Source: Gillisia hiemivivida
GTDB lineage: Bacteria > Bacteroidota > Bacteroidia > Flavobacteriales > Flavobacteriaceae
Assembly (NCBI RefSeq): GCF_007997295.1
Contig: NZ_VORY01000016.1
Coordinates: forward strand, 1-64,000
DNA: 64,000 bases
Direction: 5' to 3'
Within the stretch, counting starts at the first letter, position 1. The number at the start of each line of letters is the position of its first letter. This document shows, one piece after another, positions 42,812 to 51,911 of this stretch. The notes below the pieces were generated by a model. That model saw only the letters and a program-made list of their open reading frames with translations. It was not told the DNA's origin and did no database searches. The translations under genes were made by a program, and so were the position numbers.

Positions 42812-44608
42812 CTAAATTTCCTGCAGCTGCACCATTTTTTTGAAATAGGGCGATTTTCTAATCAATTTATTGTAACTATCTATTTCCGAAATTCTTCCAT
42901 TTTTCATTATAACAATTTTATCAGCATTTTTAATTGTAGCAATCCTATGCGCTATAATAATAATAATATAATCTCCCTTTAGGTTATCCATATTATGCTG
43001 AATAGCCATTTCTGTTTCAGAATCTAATGCTGAAGTTGCTTCGTCCAAAATAAGAACCTCAACATCTTTATACAATTCTCGTGCAATAGAAATACGTTGT
43101 TTTTGCCCACCACTTAATTTGATACCGCTATGACCAAGTTTTTCATTCTCTTTTTCGGGAAGTGAAGTGACAAAATCTGAAAGCGCTGCCTTATTTACTG
43201 CTTTCCAAAACCGTTCTAGATTTTCCTCCGTTTGTTCTGCCCAAAAAGAAATATTGTTAAACAGCGAATCGTCGAAGATCACAGGATCCTGGGTAATATA
43301 TCCTATCTTTTTTTGTAAATTATTAATATTTATATCTTTCGTTTGTATTTTATTTATATGGAATTCTCCTTGATCAATTGGCAATAAACCGGCGATAATA
43401 TTTACTAAAGTGGTTTTCCCGCTGCCACTTTCTCCCACTAAAGCAATAGTTTCTTTTTTGTTTATTCTGAAAGAAATATCTTTTAATATTGCAGTTTTGC
43501 CATAATTAAAAAAAACATTTGACAATTCTATAATTTCAATTGGTTCTTCAAAATTTATATTCCCTCTTTTTTCCTGATTTGCCTGTAACTCTTTACCAAA
43601 TTTTGTCATATTTTCTAAAGACCCTGATGTGCCTAAGAACTTATTCCATCTTATTTGTAAATGCACTAAATAACCTAGAGCCCTGTAGAAAATTATTAAG
43701 CTGATTATAATAGGGCCGAGATCGGAATCGAAATAAGTGATTTGAATAAGAATTACAGCTACTACCACCGTTATTAGAATAGGTTCTCTTCCTGCATTTA
43801 GCAGCGCCTCAAGTTTGCCGATTTTTTTATTACTATGCTCAATCCTACTCGTTGAATCTATAAGTTTATTTGTATAATTGTCTGATGTACCTGTAGCTTT
43901 GAGATATTTGAAATTTCCAACATTCTGAATTATTAAGTTTTCAAAAACATTATTTTCTCCAGTTAATTTTCGAGAAGCTTCTTTAGTGTTCTTATATAAA
44001 TTTTTATAAAGAAAATTAGTCAAAAAACCTCCCAGGCTAACTAAAACAGCAAATTGAGCATCTATAAAGAAAGCAAATACCATATATATAAAAACTAGAA
44101 TACCATACTGAAAGGAGGTAAAATATTCCGAATATGCATCTGAGACCTTATTTATCTCTCCAGTTAAAGTATTTTGAATTCTGCCAAAATCAGCATTTGC
44201 GAAAAATTTGTATGAAAGTCTATTTAAACCTTTTACAAGACTTACTCTTAGTTTTTTAATAAACCATTGTTGAACATTAACCTTATATATACCTGAAATG
44301 TAGAGCATCAAGCCTTTTGCGAAGAAAAGAAACAACATAAGGCAAAAAATAGAAATTAAATTTAGCGGTATATTTACCACTTCGAAAAAATCTACTAAAA
44401 ATCGTAATCTTCCCAGTGAATCAGGATTAACCGTTCCTGATTCACTTACTAGCTGCAGTAGTGGTAAGAACATTGTTAAACCTAAGCCATCTAGGAGCCC
44501 AACTATCACACTAAGAAAAACAATCACAAAAATTCTATATCCTAAAAAAGAATAAAAATAGGATAGCCCTGCAAAATACCTTTTAATAAATCTTTTTAAT
44601 AAATCCAA
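42812..44608 (-). CDS. ABC-type flippase/exporter (MsbA/PglK-like half transporter)
   Basis: The 598-residue protein has six N-terminal membrane helices and a C-terminal ATPase with Walker A VGESGSGKTTLVN, signature KLSGGQKQRISIA, Walker B VLILDEATSALDSETE, and H-loop IIIAHRIATI. PglK-type proteins of this form flip lipid-linked oligosaccharides. It may act beside or instead of Wzx. No ATG precedes the first helix. The TTG at 44606-44608 is the best start and has a TAATTTTG box 20 bp upstream. A decayed homologue lies at 38507. Confidence 0.9.
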   Translation of the reverse strand: MDLLKRFIKRYFAGLSYFYSFLGYRIFVIVFLSVIVGLLDGLGLTMFLPLLQLVSESGTVNPDSLGRLRFLVDFFEVVNIPLNLISIFCLMLFLFFAKGLMLYISGIYKVNVQQWFIKKLRVSLVKGLNRLSYKFFANADFGRIQNTLTGEINKVSDAYSEYFTSFQYGILVFIYMVFAFFIDAQFAVLVSLGGFLTNFLYKNLYKNTKEASRKLTGENNVFENLIIQNVGNFKYLKATGTSDNYTNKLIDSTSRIEHSNKKIGKLEALLNAGREPILITVVVAVILIQITYFDSDLGPIIISLIIFYRALGYLVHLQIRWNKFLGTSGSLENMTKFGKELQANQEKRGNINFEEPIEIIELSNVFFNYGKTAILKDISFRINKKETIALVGESGSGKTTLVNIIAGLLPIDQGEFHINKIQTKDININNLQKKIGYITQDPVIFDDSLFNNISFWAEQTEENLERFWKAVNKAALSDFVTSLPEKENEKLGHSGIKLSGGQKQRISIARELYKDVEVLILDEATSALDSETEMAIQHNMDNLKGDYIIIIIAHRIATIKNADKIVIMKNGRISEIDSYNKLIRKSPYFKKMVQLQEI

Positions 44609-44627
44609 TTTTCTCTTTAATTTAAAG

Positions 44628-44635
44628 CAAAATTA
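44628..44635 (-). promoter_or_regulatory. Candidate -7 box TAATTTTG upstream of ABC exporter
   Basis: It matches TAnnTTTG on the minus strand in the 99-bp gap before the ABC gene and would give a leader of about 13 nt to the TTG start. The -33 box is not clear. Confidence 0.4.
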
Positions 44636-44707
44636 ATGTTTTCTTAATCATAAGGCTTTGCCTGATAAAACCGGAATTAATAGTGAATAAAATTTTTCTC
44701 AATCATA

Positions 44708-45922
44708 CTAATCTTCGACTGAAAGAACTTCATATTTTTCTCTAAATTCATCATCCGGTTTAAAGCCATATCTATACCCTATTTCTTCAAGCACAGGATT
44801 GCGGTAATCATTTAGAATATATAAGAATCTAAAATGTTTGTATAAAAAAACATCAGAGCCTACAGGATATTCTTTCCTGGTTTCTGCAGCGAGCTCCAAC
44901 TGTTCATCATATACCCCTTTATATCTGTTTATTCTAGCTATCAACAAACCCGCAATTATCATTAGTACAAGATTTGACATCATAAAGAATTTTTTATTAG
45001 ATACGTCTAAATTCCTTGCTAGTAATATAAAAACAAATGGAAAGCTAAGGATAAAATAATGAGACACCGTTTGTATATATAAAGGCATTAGATTAACGAG
45101 AATGCCGAGAATTAAAACTGCATTAACTTTATTCCGAAACGGATTAATCCGAACAAATATAAAGGGTATGAGCAATAAGATGAAAATCTTTGCACCTGCC
45201 AAAAAACTGAACCAGGATGTCTCCAACTCTATCATCTCTTGGTCATATCCAGACCCGGTTAATTGTAGCGCTAAAGCCGTGAAACTAATTTGTTGCACAA
45301 GAACAAAATAGGTTAGAAAAAAAATCAAGGGTAAAAATGCTCCTAATATGAATTTTACCAAGTAACCCTTTTGATAACCATGATAAATAAAAATTAAAAG
45401 AAAAAAGGGCAGAAAATTGAAAATCCCATATTGTTTGGAAAAGAAACCTAAAGCCAGAAAAAATCCACACCAAAAGAATTCCTTTTTGAGTAAAAAGTAG
45501 TAAGCAATTAAGCAAAACATAATCACATATACCTCAAGATTTATATAAGAACCGTCTGAACTTAAAACCGCTATAAACAAAAAAAAACTCAAGAAAGTAG
45601 ATAGTGCTTTTCCGAGCCCTTCCCTCCTGCTTATTTTGTAAAAAAACACTACCGATACTGCCGTAATACAATATTGAAAAGTCAAGAAAAGGTGATAGGA
45701 AGGGTTATCTGTCATCAATCTTACAAGAGAGTTAAGATACATAGCTACAGGTGTATAACTACTAAAAATATCTCTATAGGGTACATAGCCTAGGGCAATA
45801 TCGCGTGCCATAGAAAGATAGTAAGGTGCATCGGTACTAATATAAGTGCAAACCACACTTAAAATAAGCAGAAAGAAAAGTACAATACCCCAAAAATAGT
45901 TAGTTAGCTTTAATAGTTTCAT
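44708..45922 (-). CDS. GT-C-like integral membrane glycosyltransferase (family 39 type)
   Basis: The 404-residue protein has about ten membrane helices. The first periplasmic loop carries CTYISTDAPYYLSMARDIAL followed by GYVPYRDIFSSYTPVAMYL. This acidic loop and the GxxPYRD motif are typical of PMT/ArnT-like GT-C enzymes that use lipid-phosphate sugars. It may use a polyprenyl-phosphate sugar made by the GT2 protein at 47064, whose gene is two upstream. It overlaps the aminotransferase gene by 23 bp. A polymerase role is the main alternative. Confidence 0.75.
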   Translation of the reverse strand: MKLLKLTNYFWGIVLFFLLILSVVCTYISTDAPYYLSMARDIALGYVPYRDIFSSYTPVAMYLNSLVRLMTDNPSYHLFLTFQYCITAVSVVFFYKISRREGLGKALSTFLSFFLFIAVLSSDGSYINLEVYVIMFCLIAYYFLLKKEFFWCGFFLALGFFSKQYGIFNFLPFFLLIFIYHGYQKGYLVKFILGAFLPLIFFLTYFVLVQQISFTALALQLTGSGYDQEMIELETSWFSFLAGAKIFILLLIPFIFVRINPFRNKVNAVLILGILVNLMPLYIQTVSHYFILSFPFVFILLARNLDVSNKKFFMMSNLVLMIIAGLLIARINRYKGVYDEQLELAAETRKEYPVGSDVFLYKHFRFLYILNDYRNPVLEEIGYRYGFKPDDEFREKYEVLSVED

Positions 45923-47051
45923 CTATCGTGTTGGTAATTAGATCTATTGTATTTTCCCCGAGCTCAAAAAAGAATGGTAATCTTAGTAAACACCGGCTAT
46001 ATTTATCTGAATTTTCCAATGCCGGACCTTTGTATTTTTCTTGATAAAATGGGCTTTTATGGAGGCTAAGATAATGAAAAACAGCTAGGACATTGGCCTT
46101 TTTTAGCTTTTCAATAATCGAGGAACGTTGTTCTTCGCTATTGCAAACCACATAAAACATATGGGCATTATTGGTTGCATAAGCTGGAATAACAGGAAGT
46201 TTTACGTTCGGATTTTCCTCTAGATGCTTAAGCCTATCTTTATATGATTTCCAAATTGTAATTCTCTTTTTTTGAATTTTTTCTAAATTCTCCAACTGTG
46301 CCCATAGAAAAGCAGCTATAATTTCTGAAGGCAAAAAAGAACTACCAATATCTACCCAATTATACTTATCTATTTCTCCTCTAAAAAAAGCAGAACGGTT
46401 TGTACCTTTTTCCCATATGATTTCTGATCTGTCAAAAAATTGTTCATCATTTATTGCTATCATCCCTCCTTCCCCGGAAATAATGTTCTTGGTTTCGTGG
46501 AACGAAAAAGCACCTATGTGTCCTATGGAGCCCAAAGCTTTTTTAATCCCGTCTTTGCCTGTATAATAACTATCAATTGCGTGTGCGGCATCTTCTACCA
46601 CAAAAAGCTTATATTTATTGGCCAATCCCATAATCAAATCCATATTGCAAGCAACGCCAGCATAGTGAACCGGCACAATTGCCTTAGTTTTTGGAGTAAT
46701 TAATTCTTCAATTTTAGATTCATCCATTCCGGGATGATCTTCCCTGCTATCACAAAAAATAATTTTCGCACCTCTTAAGACAAAAGCGTTAGCTGCACTC
46801 ACAAAAGTATAGGAAGGCATAATTACCTCGTCTCCGGGCTCAATATTTAAAAGGATTGCTGCCATTTCCAGGGCATCGGTACAAGAAGTGGTTAAGAGGC
46901 ATTTTTTGAAACCGTATTTTTCCTGAAAAAGGTCCTGACATTTTTTCGTATAAAAACCATTTCCGGAAATTTTACCCAGGTCAACTGCATCTTTAATGTA
47001 GTTCATTTCATTACCTGTAAGGTATGGTTTATTGAAAGGGATATTCTTCAT
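45900..47051 (-). CDS. dTDP-4-keto-6-deoxy-sugar aminotransferase (WecE/RffA-like)
   Basis: This 383-residue DegT/DnrJ/EryC1 enzyme has an N-terminus IPFNKPYLTGNEMNYIKDAV, LLTTSCTDALEMAAILLNI, the PLP lysine in GAFSFHETKNIISGEGGM and LFVVEDAAHAIDSYYTG. The FHETKN motif and the beginning mark the WecE/RffA group, which makes dTDP-4-amino-4,6-dideoxygalactose. rfbA and rfbB in this locus supply dTDP-4-keto-6-deoxyglucose. A NeuD-like acyltransferase gene two upstream may acylate the new amino group. It starts at an ATG. Confidence 0.88.
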   Translation of the reverse strand: MKNIPFNKPYLTGNEMNYIKDAVDLGKISGNGFYTKKCQDLFQEKYGFKKCLLTTSCTDALEMAAILLNIEPGDEVIMPSYTFVSAANAFVLRGAKIIFCDSREDHPGMDESKIEELITPKTKAIVPVHYAGVACNMDLIMGLANKYKLFVVEDAAHAIDSYYTGKDGIKKALGSIGHIGAFSFHETKNIISGEGGMIAINDEQFFDRSEIIWEKGTNRSAFFRGEIDKYNWVDIGSSFLPSEIIAAFLWAQLENLEKIQKKRITIWKSYKDRLKHLEENPNVKLPVIPAYATNNAHMFYVVCNSEEQRSSIIEKLKKANVLAVFHYLSLHKSPFYQEKYKGPALENSDKYSRCLLRLPFFFELGENTIDLITNTIDETIKAN

Positions 47052-47063
47052 TAAAATAATAGA

Positions 47064-47987
47064 CTATTTAATTAAATCTTTCAAGTTTGGTTTCTGTTGC
47101 TCCTTTATTATTCGTAAAAGGTACTCTCCTATTATTCCAAAAGCAAAAAGGTTAAGTCCCCCAAAAAAACTGATTAGGGTTACCGTAGAAGCATATCCAG
47201 GAAAATCTATACCCACCGCTAATTTCCTGAAGATTATGGAGATAATAAAAAGCATGGAACCTAAAAACCCAATAATCCCCACGATTCCCAAAATACGCAA
47301 AGGAAGGGATGAATAATACAAAATCCCGTTCAAGGCCAGGCTCAATAACTTCGAGAAAGTGTAATTGGTTTCTCCAAACTCACGGGAAGTATGTTTAACT
47401 TTAACGTTTATTAAATTATTGGACGCATTTACCATGAGGCTAGATACCGCTGGCATTGCATTATAACTATTTAAGGTAGCTTGAGCCAAATCCTTGGTCA
47501 TTATGCGATATGACGAAAGGATTAAACCTTTTGGTTTTTCTAAAAAAATGGAATCCGACTTTTTCAATAGATAACTGGCAACGCTCCTCCAAAAGCTATG
47601 TTTTCGATTCCTGTAATTTGGAATGGCAAAAACACCCTCAGCATTGCTAGTTTGAATACCTTCAATTAATTTGGGTAATTCGGAAACAGGATGTTGCAGA
47701 TCATCGTCCATAGTTATAATGAAATCTCCTAAAGCAATGTTAATACCTGCCAAGGTAGCAATATGCTGTCCTTGATTTTTCCTAAAAGTTACAATTTTAA
47801 CATTATCATTTCCAATTCTCAAGTTTCCCAACATATTTACAGTTTCCAGGAAAAAAGGGCTGTCATTCACAAATATAATTTCAAACTTATAACCTAATTC
47901 GGTTTGCATCTTTGAAAGTTCAGAAACTATAATTTTTAGGCTATCCGAACTTTTATAAACAGGAATAATTATTGAATATAATGCCAT
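47064..47987 (-). CDS. GT2 glycosyltransferase, DPM1/GtrB-like, with C-terminal membrane helices
   Basis: The 307-residue protein has an N-terminal GT-A domain with YSIIIPVYKSSDSLKIIVSE, KFEIIFVNDSPFFLETVN and the DDD motif in DFIITMDDDLQHPVSELP. Two C-terminal helices (ILGIVGIIGFLGSMLFIISI and ISFFGGLNLFAFGIIGEYLL) are followed by a basic tail. This layout is that of polyprenyl-phosphate sugar synthases of the GtrB/ArnC/DPM1 group, which feed GT-C enzymes. The GT-C-like protein at 44708 is the likely partner. It lies 12 bp before the aminotransferase gene and starts at an ATG. Confidence 0.87.
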   Translation of the reverse strand: MALYSIIIPVYKSSDSLKIIVSELSKMQTELGYKFEIIFVNDSPFFLETVNMLGNLRIGNDNVKIVTFRKNQGQHIATLAGINIALGDFIITMDDDLQHPVSELPKLIEGIQTSNAEGVFAIPNYRNRKHSFWRSVASYLLKKSDSIFLEKPKGLILSSYRIMTKDLAQATLNSYNAMPAVSSLMVNASNNLINVKVKHTSREFGETNYTFSKLLSLALNGILYYSSLPLRILGIVGIIGFLGSMLFIISIIFRKLAVGIDFPGYASTVTLISFFGGLNLFAFGIIGEYLLRIIKEQQKPNLKDLIK

Positions 47988-48053
47988 TGAAAAAAATATT
48001 TATGAATCCTTAATTGTTATTTGAGTGATGATACATTATTTTATAATAATACA

Positions 48054-48722
48054 TTAATTTAATTTCCATTCCGTATTTTCTCGAATAACTTTACAAGGGT
48101 TCCCGTAAGCAATTACTCCAGAAGGTATGTCTTTAGTGACCAAACTTCCCGCTCCTACTACAGAATTTTCACCTACATTAACGCCATCTAATATTGTAGC
48201 ACCTGCTCCAATTACTGAACCTTTACCTATGTTAACCTTACCCGCTATAATAGCACCAGGATTAATATCCACAAAATCTCCAATAATACAATGATGCCCT
48301 ATTAAAACACCTCGTTTAATTGTAACTCCAAAGCCCAGTCTTGTTTGAGAACTAATTGTAACATTTTGCTCTACAAAACATCCCGCCTCCATTATTGTCG
48401 ATTTTGCTACATAGGAAGTATGGTGAACTACATTAATAAATTGATCTTTTGAAAGGTTGTAAGTATCCATAAAATAATTGAATATAGGATATTTATTTTT
48501 CGGACCGGATGCACCAAAGATAACAGGAGAATTTTTATCTGGACTCTCCCCTAGTTTATGAATCGTAATAGGGAATTTTAGAATAGGCATTTGCGGGACT
48601 GAATTCATTTTCATATTTACGAAGATATCTAAATGATCAGCTTGATCATTATCATTTAGAATATCGTAAATCACGCATACCAAATACTCGGACATGCCTA
48701 ATACTTGGATTTTATTATCCAT
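48054..48722 (-). CDS. NeuD/PglD-like acyltransferase
   Basis: The 222-residue protein has an N-terminal nucleotide-sugar-binding-like domain (IQVLGMSEYLVCVIYDIL, then VIFGASGPKNKYPIF) and a C-terminal left-handed beta-helix (GVTIKRGVLIGHHCIIGDFV, KGSVIGAGATILDGVNVG, IAYGNPCKVIREN). The His pair in LIGHHCIIGD marks the active site. Its ATG lies inside the end of the BKACE gene (8-bp overlap), so the two are coupled. Together with the WecE-like aminotransferase, an N-acyltransferase acting on dTDP-Fuc4N is the best guess. The acyl group may be unusual. Confidence 0.82.
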   Translation of the reverse strand: MDNKIQVLGMSEYLVCVIYDILNDNDQADHLDIFVNMKMNSVPQMPILKFPITIHKLGESPDKNSPVIFGASGPKNKYPIFNYFMDTYNLSKDQFINVVHHTSYVAKSTIMEAGCFVEQNVTISSQTRLGFGVTIKRGVLIGHHCIIGDFVDINPGAIIAGKVNIGKGSVIGAGATILDGVNVGENSVVGAGSLVTKDIPSGVIAYGNPCKVIRENTEWKLN

Positions 48723-49554
48723 TCCTATGGCGATTATAAAACCCTAATTCCCCAAGATCCTTTGGTTTAAAAAATTCTTTTTGGTTAATCTCTATCAACT
48801 CATGTGTTCGCTTAATCAACTCTACATTAGAAGCATGTTTTGTTCTTTTAGAATCCCACCAAATATTATCTTCTATCCCTACTCTTGCACCGTAACCCAT
48901 TGCAATTGCACAAGCATTTATTGGTAACTGATCTGCTCCAAGTCCAGCTAAAGCGACAAAGTGATTTTTTGGAATTTCACTTAAAGCTGTTCCTATTTGA
49001 TTAAAAGTAGCTTGAAACCCTGCTATATTTCCAAAGAGAAGATTCCAATAATAAGGTCCGTCCAAATAACCCTTATCTATTAAATATTTACCATAGTTAA
49101 TCATTCCTAGATCAAAACATTCAAGCTCCGGTACCACTCCATTTTCCACCATCTTTTCCAGTAAGCCTACAATAGTGTGAGGTTCATTAACAGAGGCCTG
49201 TCTCACAAAATTTAAAGAAGATAAGGTTAAGGAACACATGTCAGGTTTCAGGTCTATTACCGCTGAGCGCTTCTCAAACTCAGGAAAATTTCTTCCAGAG
49301 GTACTACCACAGATAATTAAATCTGGACAGTGTAATCTAACACCTTCAAATATTTTCTGATAAATTCCTGGATTCCAATCGGGTATTCCATTTTCATCTC
49401 TTGCATGAAGATGGGCAATTGTTATACCCAATTCATATGCCTCATGTGTTTGTTCAATAATTTCGGAAGGCGAAATTGGAACATGTGCTGTGATATTTTT
49501 AGTTGGAATCATTCCTGTAGGACAGAAATTAACTATAATTTTGTTTTTATTCAA
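48715..49554 (-). CDS. BKACE (DUF849) beta-keto acid cleavage enzyme
   Basis: The protein of about 279 residues has the DUF849 signatures KIIVNFCPTGMIPTKNITAH with VPISPSEI, ITIAHLHARDENGIPDWNP with metal-ligand His residues, PDLIICGSTSGRNF, and ELECFDLGMI. BKACE enzymes exchange CoA between a beta-keto acid and acetyl-CoA, giving acetoacetate and a new acyl-CoA, usually in amino-acid catabolism. Presence in a glycan locus and overlap with an acyltransferase gene suggest it supplies a special acyl-CoA. The TTG at 49552-49554 gives the family's usual N-terminus (NKNKIIVNF); another TTG lies 33 bp further upstream. No ATG is available. Confidence 0.85.
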   Translation of the reverse strand: MNKNKIIVNFCPTGMIPTKNITAHVPISPSEIIEQTHEAYELGITIAHLHARDENGIPDWNPGIYQKIFEGVRLHCPDLIICGSTSGRNFPEFEKRSAVIDLKPDMCSLTLSSLNFVRQASVNEPHTIVGLLEKMVENGVVPELECFDLGMINYGKYLIDKGYLDGPYYWNLLFGNIAGFQATFNQIGTALSEIPKNHFVALAGLGADQLPINACAIAMGYGARVGIEDNIWWDSKRTKHASNVELIKRTHELIEINQKEFFKPKDLGELGFYNRHRNG

Positions 49555-49686
49555 AATACATAAATTATTAGTGCTTATTTCAATCAATTTAGAGAAATTT
49601 AAAAAATTATTGGCTCTAAAAAAAGAATGATTTAAGAGTGGTAAATTACAAAATAGAGTACAAGTTGGCGTTAAATATTAGAATAA

Positions 49687-51084
49687 TTAGCTACCAATTG
49701 CATAAAATTCAAAACCAAAGTCTTCCTTTGTCTTTCTATTTAAAAGTCTTCTACCGTCAAAAAGGAATGCTGGTTTTAGCATCTCAATATAGATTTCTTG
49801 CCAATCTAATTCTTTAAATTCATCCCATTCGGTTAAAATCGCAACCGCGTGAGAATCTTTACAGGCATCCTGTGCTGCATGTACCACCTTTACCCTCTCT
49901 CTTATTTCCTCAGAGCTATGAGTACCCAGATATTCAAGATCTGCATAAATCTGTTCCTTTTTAACCTTGGGATCATAAACTATTATATCTGCCTGTTCAT
50001 TCAAAAGATAATCTGTAACATAAATTGCTGCAGATTCCCTGGTATCATTGGTATCTTTCTTAAAGGCCCACCCCAGAATTGCTATTTTCTTACCTGAAAC
50101 AGTATTGTATAAAGTTTTTACGATTTTTGCGGCAAACCTTCTTTTTTGATGATCGTTCATTATAATTACCTGTTCCCAATAGTCAGCAACCTCATTTAAT
50201 CCGAAGGATTTGGAAATATAAACCAGGTTCAAAATATCCTTTTGAAAACAAGAGCCACCAAAACCTACTGAAGATTGAAGGAATTTTGGACCAATTCTGG
50301 AATCCATTCCTACTGCTTTTGCCACTTCATTTACATCTGCCCCTGTTTTTTCACATAATTCGCTCATTGCGTTGATGCTTGAAATTCGCTGGGCTAAAAA
50401 TGCATTAGCAGTAAGTTTTGATAATTCGGAAGACCAAACATTAGTAGTCAAAATATTCGCTTCAGGAACCCAATGAGCATATACATCTACCAGAGCCTGT
50501 ACTGCATCCAGGCCTCTCTCAGTGTCAATATCGCCTCCAATTAAAATCCTGTCGGGATTTTGAAGGTCCTGGACTGCCGTCCCTTCTGCTAAAAATTCCG
50601 GATTGGAAAGTATTTGGTAATTCACGCCGTTCCCGGTGTTATCTAATATATTTCTCAAAGCCTCGGCCGTACGCACCGGCAATGTAGATTTTTCAACTAC
50701 TATTTTATCGTTTTTTGAAACTCTGGCAATTTGCCTTGCGCAGAGTTCGATAAATTTTAAGTCGGCAGCCATCCCCTTTCCAATTCCGTAGGTTTTGGTG
50801 GGGGTATTTACCGAGATAAAGATCATATCAGCTTTATCAATAGCTCCGTCCACGTCTGTTGAAAAGAATAAATTCCTTCCGCGGGCTTCTTTTACAATAT
50901 CAGACAATCCCGGTTCGTAAATAGGAATATTCTCTACATCCTCATCATTCCAGGCAGCGATCCTGCTCTTGTTTATATCTACAACGGTTACATTAATTTC
51001 AGGACACTTTTGGGCAATTACAGCCATTGTTGGCCCTCCTACGTAACCGGCGCCGATGCAGCAGATGTTTTTTATTGTACTCAT
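49687..51084 (-). CDS. ugd: UDP-glucose 6-dehydrogenase, animal-type
   Basis: The ATG at 51084 gives [20 protein letters not shown]; a TTG seven codons earlier is less likely. The 465-residue protein has the NAD motif [28 protein letters not shown], the catalytic Cys in [17 protein letters not shown] and the C-terminal [16 protein letters not shown]. These details match the metazoan-like Ugd subgroup found in Bacteroidota. It oxidises UDP-glucose to UDP-glucuronic acid, which feeds the 4-epimerase at 57120. An array of 8-bp repeats (51145-51495) lies upstream. Confidence 0.94.
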   Translation of the reverse strand: MSTIKNICCIGAGYVGGPTMAVIAQKCPEINVTVVDINKSRIAAWNDEDVENIPIYEPGLSDIVKEARGRNLFFSTDVDGAIDKADMIFISVNTPTKTYGIGKGMAADLKFIELCARQIARVSKNDKIVVEKSTLPVRTAEALRNILDNTGNGVNYQILSNPEFLAEGTAVQDLQNPDRILIGGDIDTERGLDAVQALVDVYAHWVPEANILTTNVWSSELSKLTANAFLAQRISSINAMSELCEKTGADVNEVAKAVGMDSRIGPKFLQSSVGFGGSCFQKDILNLVYISKSFGLNEVADYWEQVIIMNDHQKRRFAAKIVKTLYNTVSGKKIAILGWAFKKDTNDTRESAAIYVTDYLLNEQADIIVYDPKVKKEQIYADLEYLGTHSSEEIRERVKVVHAAQDACKDSHAVAILTEWDEFKELDWQEIYIEMLKPAFLFDGRRLLNRKTKEDFGFEFYAIGS

Positions 51085-51144
51085 TTTAATGTTTTTTTTA
51101 ACCAACTAATTTTTTAAGTGATACAATGATCCTGCTTGTTATTT

Positions 51145-51495
51145 GTGACGGAGTAACGAAGTGACCAAGTAAACATGTAACCCAGTGACGAAGGGTTTTA
51201 GTTACGGAGTGACCATGTGATGCAGTGACGGAGTTTTGTGCATAGTTCTATAACACCATTTCATTACTTCATCAGTGACGATGTGACGCAGTAACGTAGT
51301 CTCTTTTTAACTTCGTTAATCTATCACAGTAAACATGTAATGTAGTGACAGAGTAACGTAGTTTTTATTCAACTTAGTTGCTCATTATAGTTCACTCCTT
51401 AACAACATTACTTCATCACTGCATCACATGGTCACTTCTTCACTTCTTTTCATCACAGCGTCACTTCGTCACAACATTACTTCGTTTCTTCATCA
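51145..51495. repeat. Facing degenerate 8-bp arrays upstream of ugd
   Basis: The left part reads GTGACGGA, GTAACGAA, GTGACCAA, GTAAACAT, GTAACCCA, GTGACGAA, with further GTRACG-type groups to about 51360. The right part (from about 51393) reads TCCTTAAC, AACATTAC, TTCATCAC, TGCATCAC, ATGGTCAC, TTCTTCAC ... AGCGTCAC, TTCGTCAC, AACATTAC. The two parts are on opposite strands, so the transcript could fold. The 408-bp gap 51085-51492 contains no gene. The right end supplies the TGA stop of the gene at 51493. Confidence 0.88.
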
Positions 51496-51840
51496 CTCCT
51501 TCAAACTCTGTATTAATTTCAACAACATTCTGCGAATGTAAATTGATTGTTCTTCTAATTCTTTATTTTCTGCTATAAATTTTAACTTACCAGCAATTTC
51601 CAATTGCGTTTCTACTTCTGCCAGTGAACCTAATGAAATATGTAAAAATCTAATAAATTCCTTTTTACTATTTCTGGCAGCGCCTTCTGCAATATTTGAA
51701 GGGATAGAAATCACCGCCCTTCTAAGCTGACTTGTTAAACCAAATCTTTCCTCAACAGGGAAATTTTTAGTTAAAGTGTATACTGCAACAACAAGATCAA
51801 TACTTGATTTATAAACGGTTAAGTCTTTGTGTGATTTCAT
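51493..51840 (-). CDS. Four-helix-bundle protein (23S rRNA intervening-sequence family)
   Basis: The 115-residue protein begins MKSHKDLTVYKSSIDLVVAV and has FGLTSQLRRAVISIPSNIAE with GAARNSKKEFIRFL, then SLGSLAEVETQLEIAGKLK. This is the signature of the family first known from intervening sequences in 23S rRNA genes. Its function is unknown. It stands alone between ugd and the WbpO-like dehydrogenase gene and is flanked by complementary 8-bp arrays. Its TGA stop is part of an array unit. It looks like an inserted cassette rather than a pathway enzyme. Confidence 0.9.
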   Translation of the reverse strand: MKSHKDLTVYKSSIDLVVAVYTLTKNFPVEERFGLTSQLRRAVISIPSNIAEGAARNSKKEFIRFLHISLGSLAEVETQLEIAGKLKFIAENKELEEQSIYIRRMLLKLIQSLKE

Positions 51841-51853
51841 TTTTTTGTTATTT

Positions 51854-51889
51854 GTGACGCAGTGAAGCTGTGAAGGAGTGACGCAGTTT
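51854..51889. repeat. Degenerate 8-bp array, GTRANGNN orientation
   Basis: Four units in register, GTGACGCA, GTGAAGCT, GTGAAGGA, GTGACGCA, lie just upstream of the four-helix-bundle start. They face the 21-unit array at 51912 across a spacer of about 25 bp. Confidence 0.85.
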
Positions 51890-51911
51890 TATTTAAACTT
51901 AGTCTCATAAC

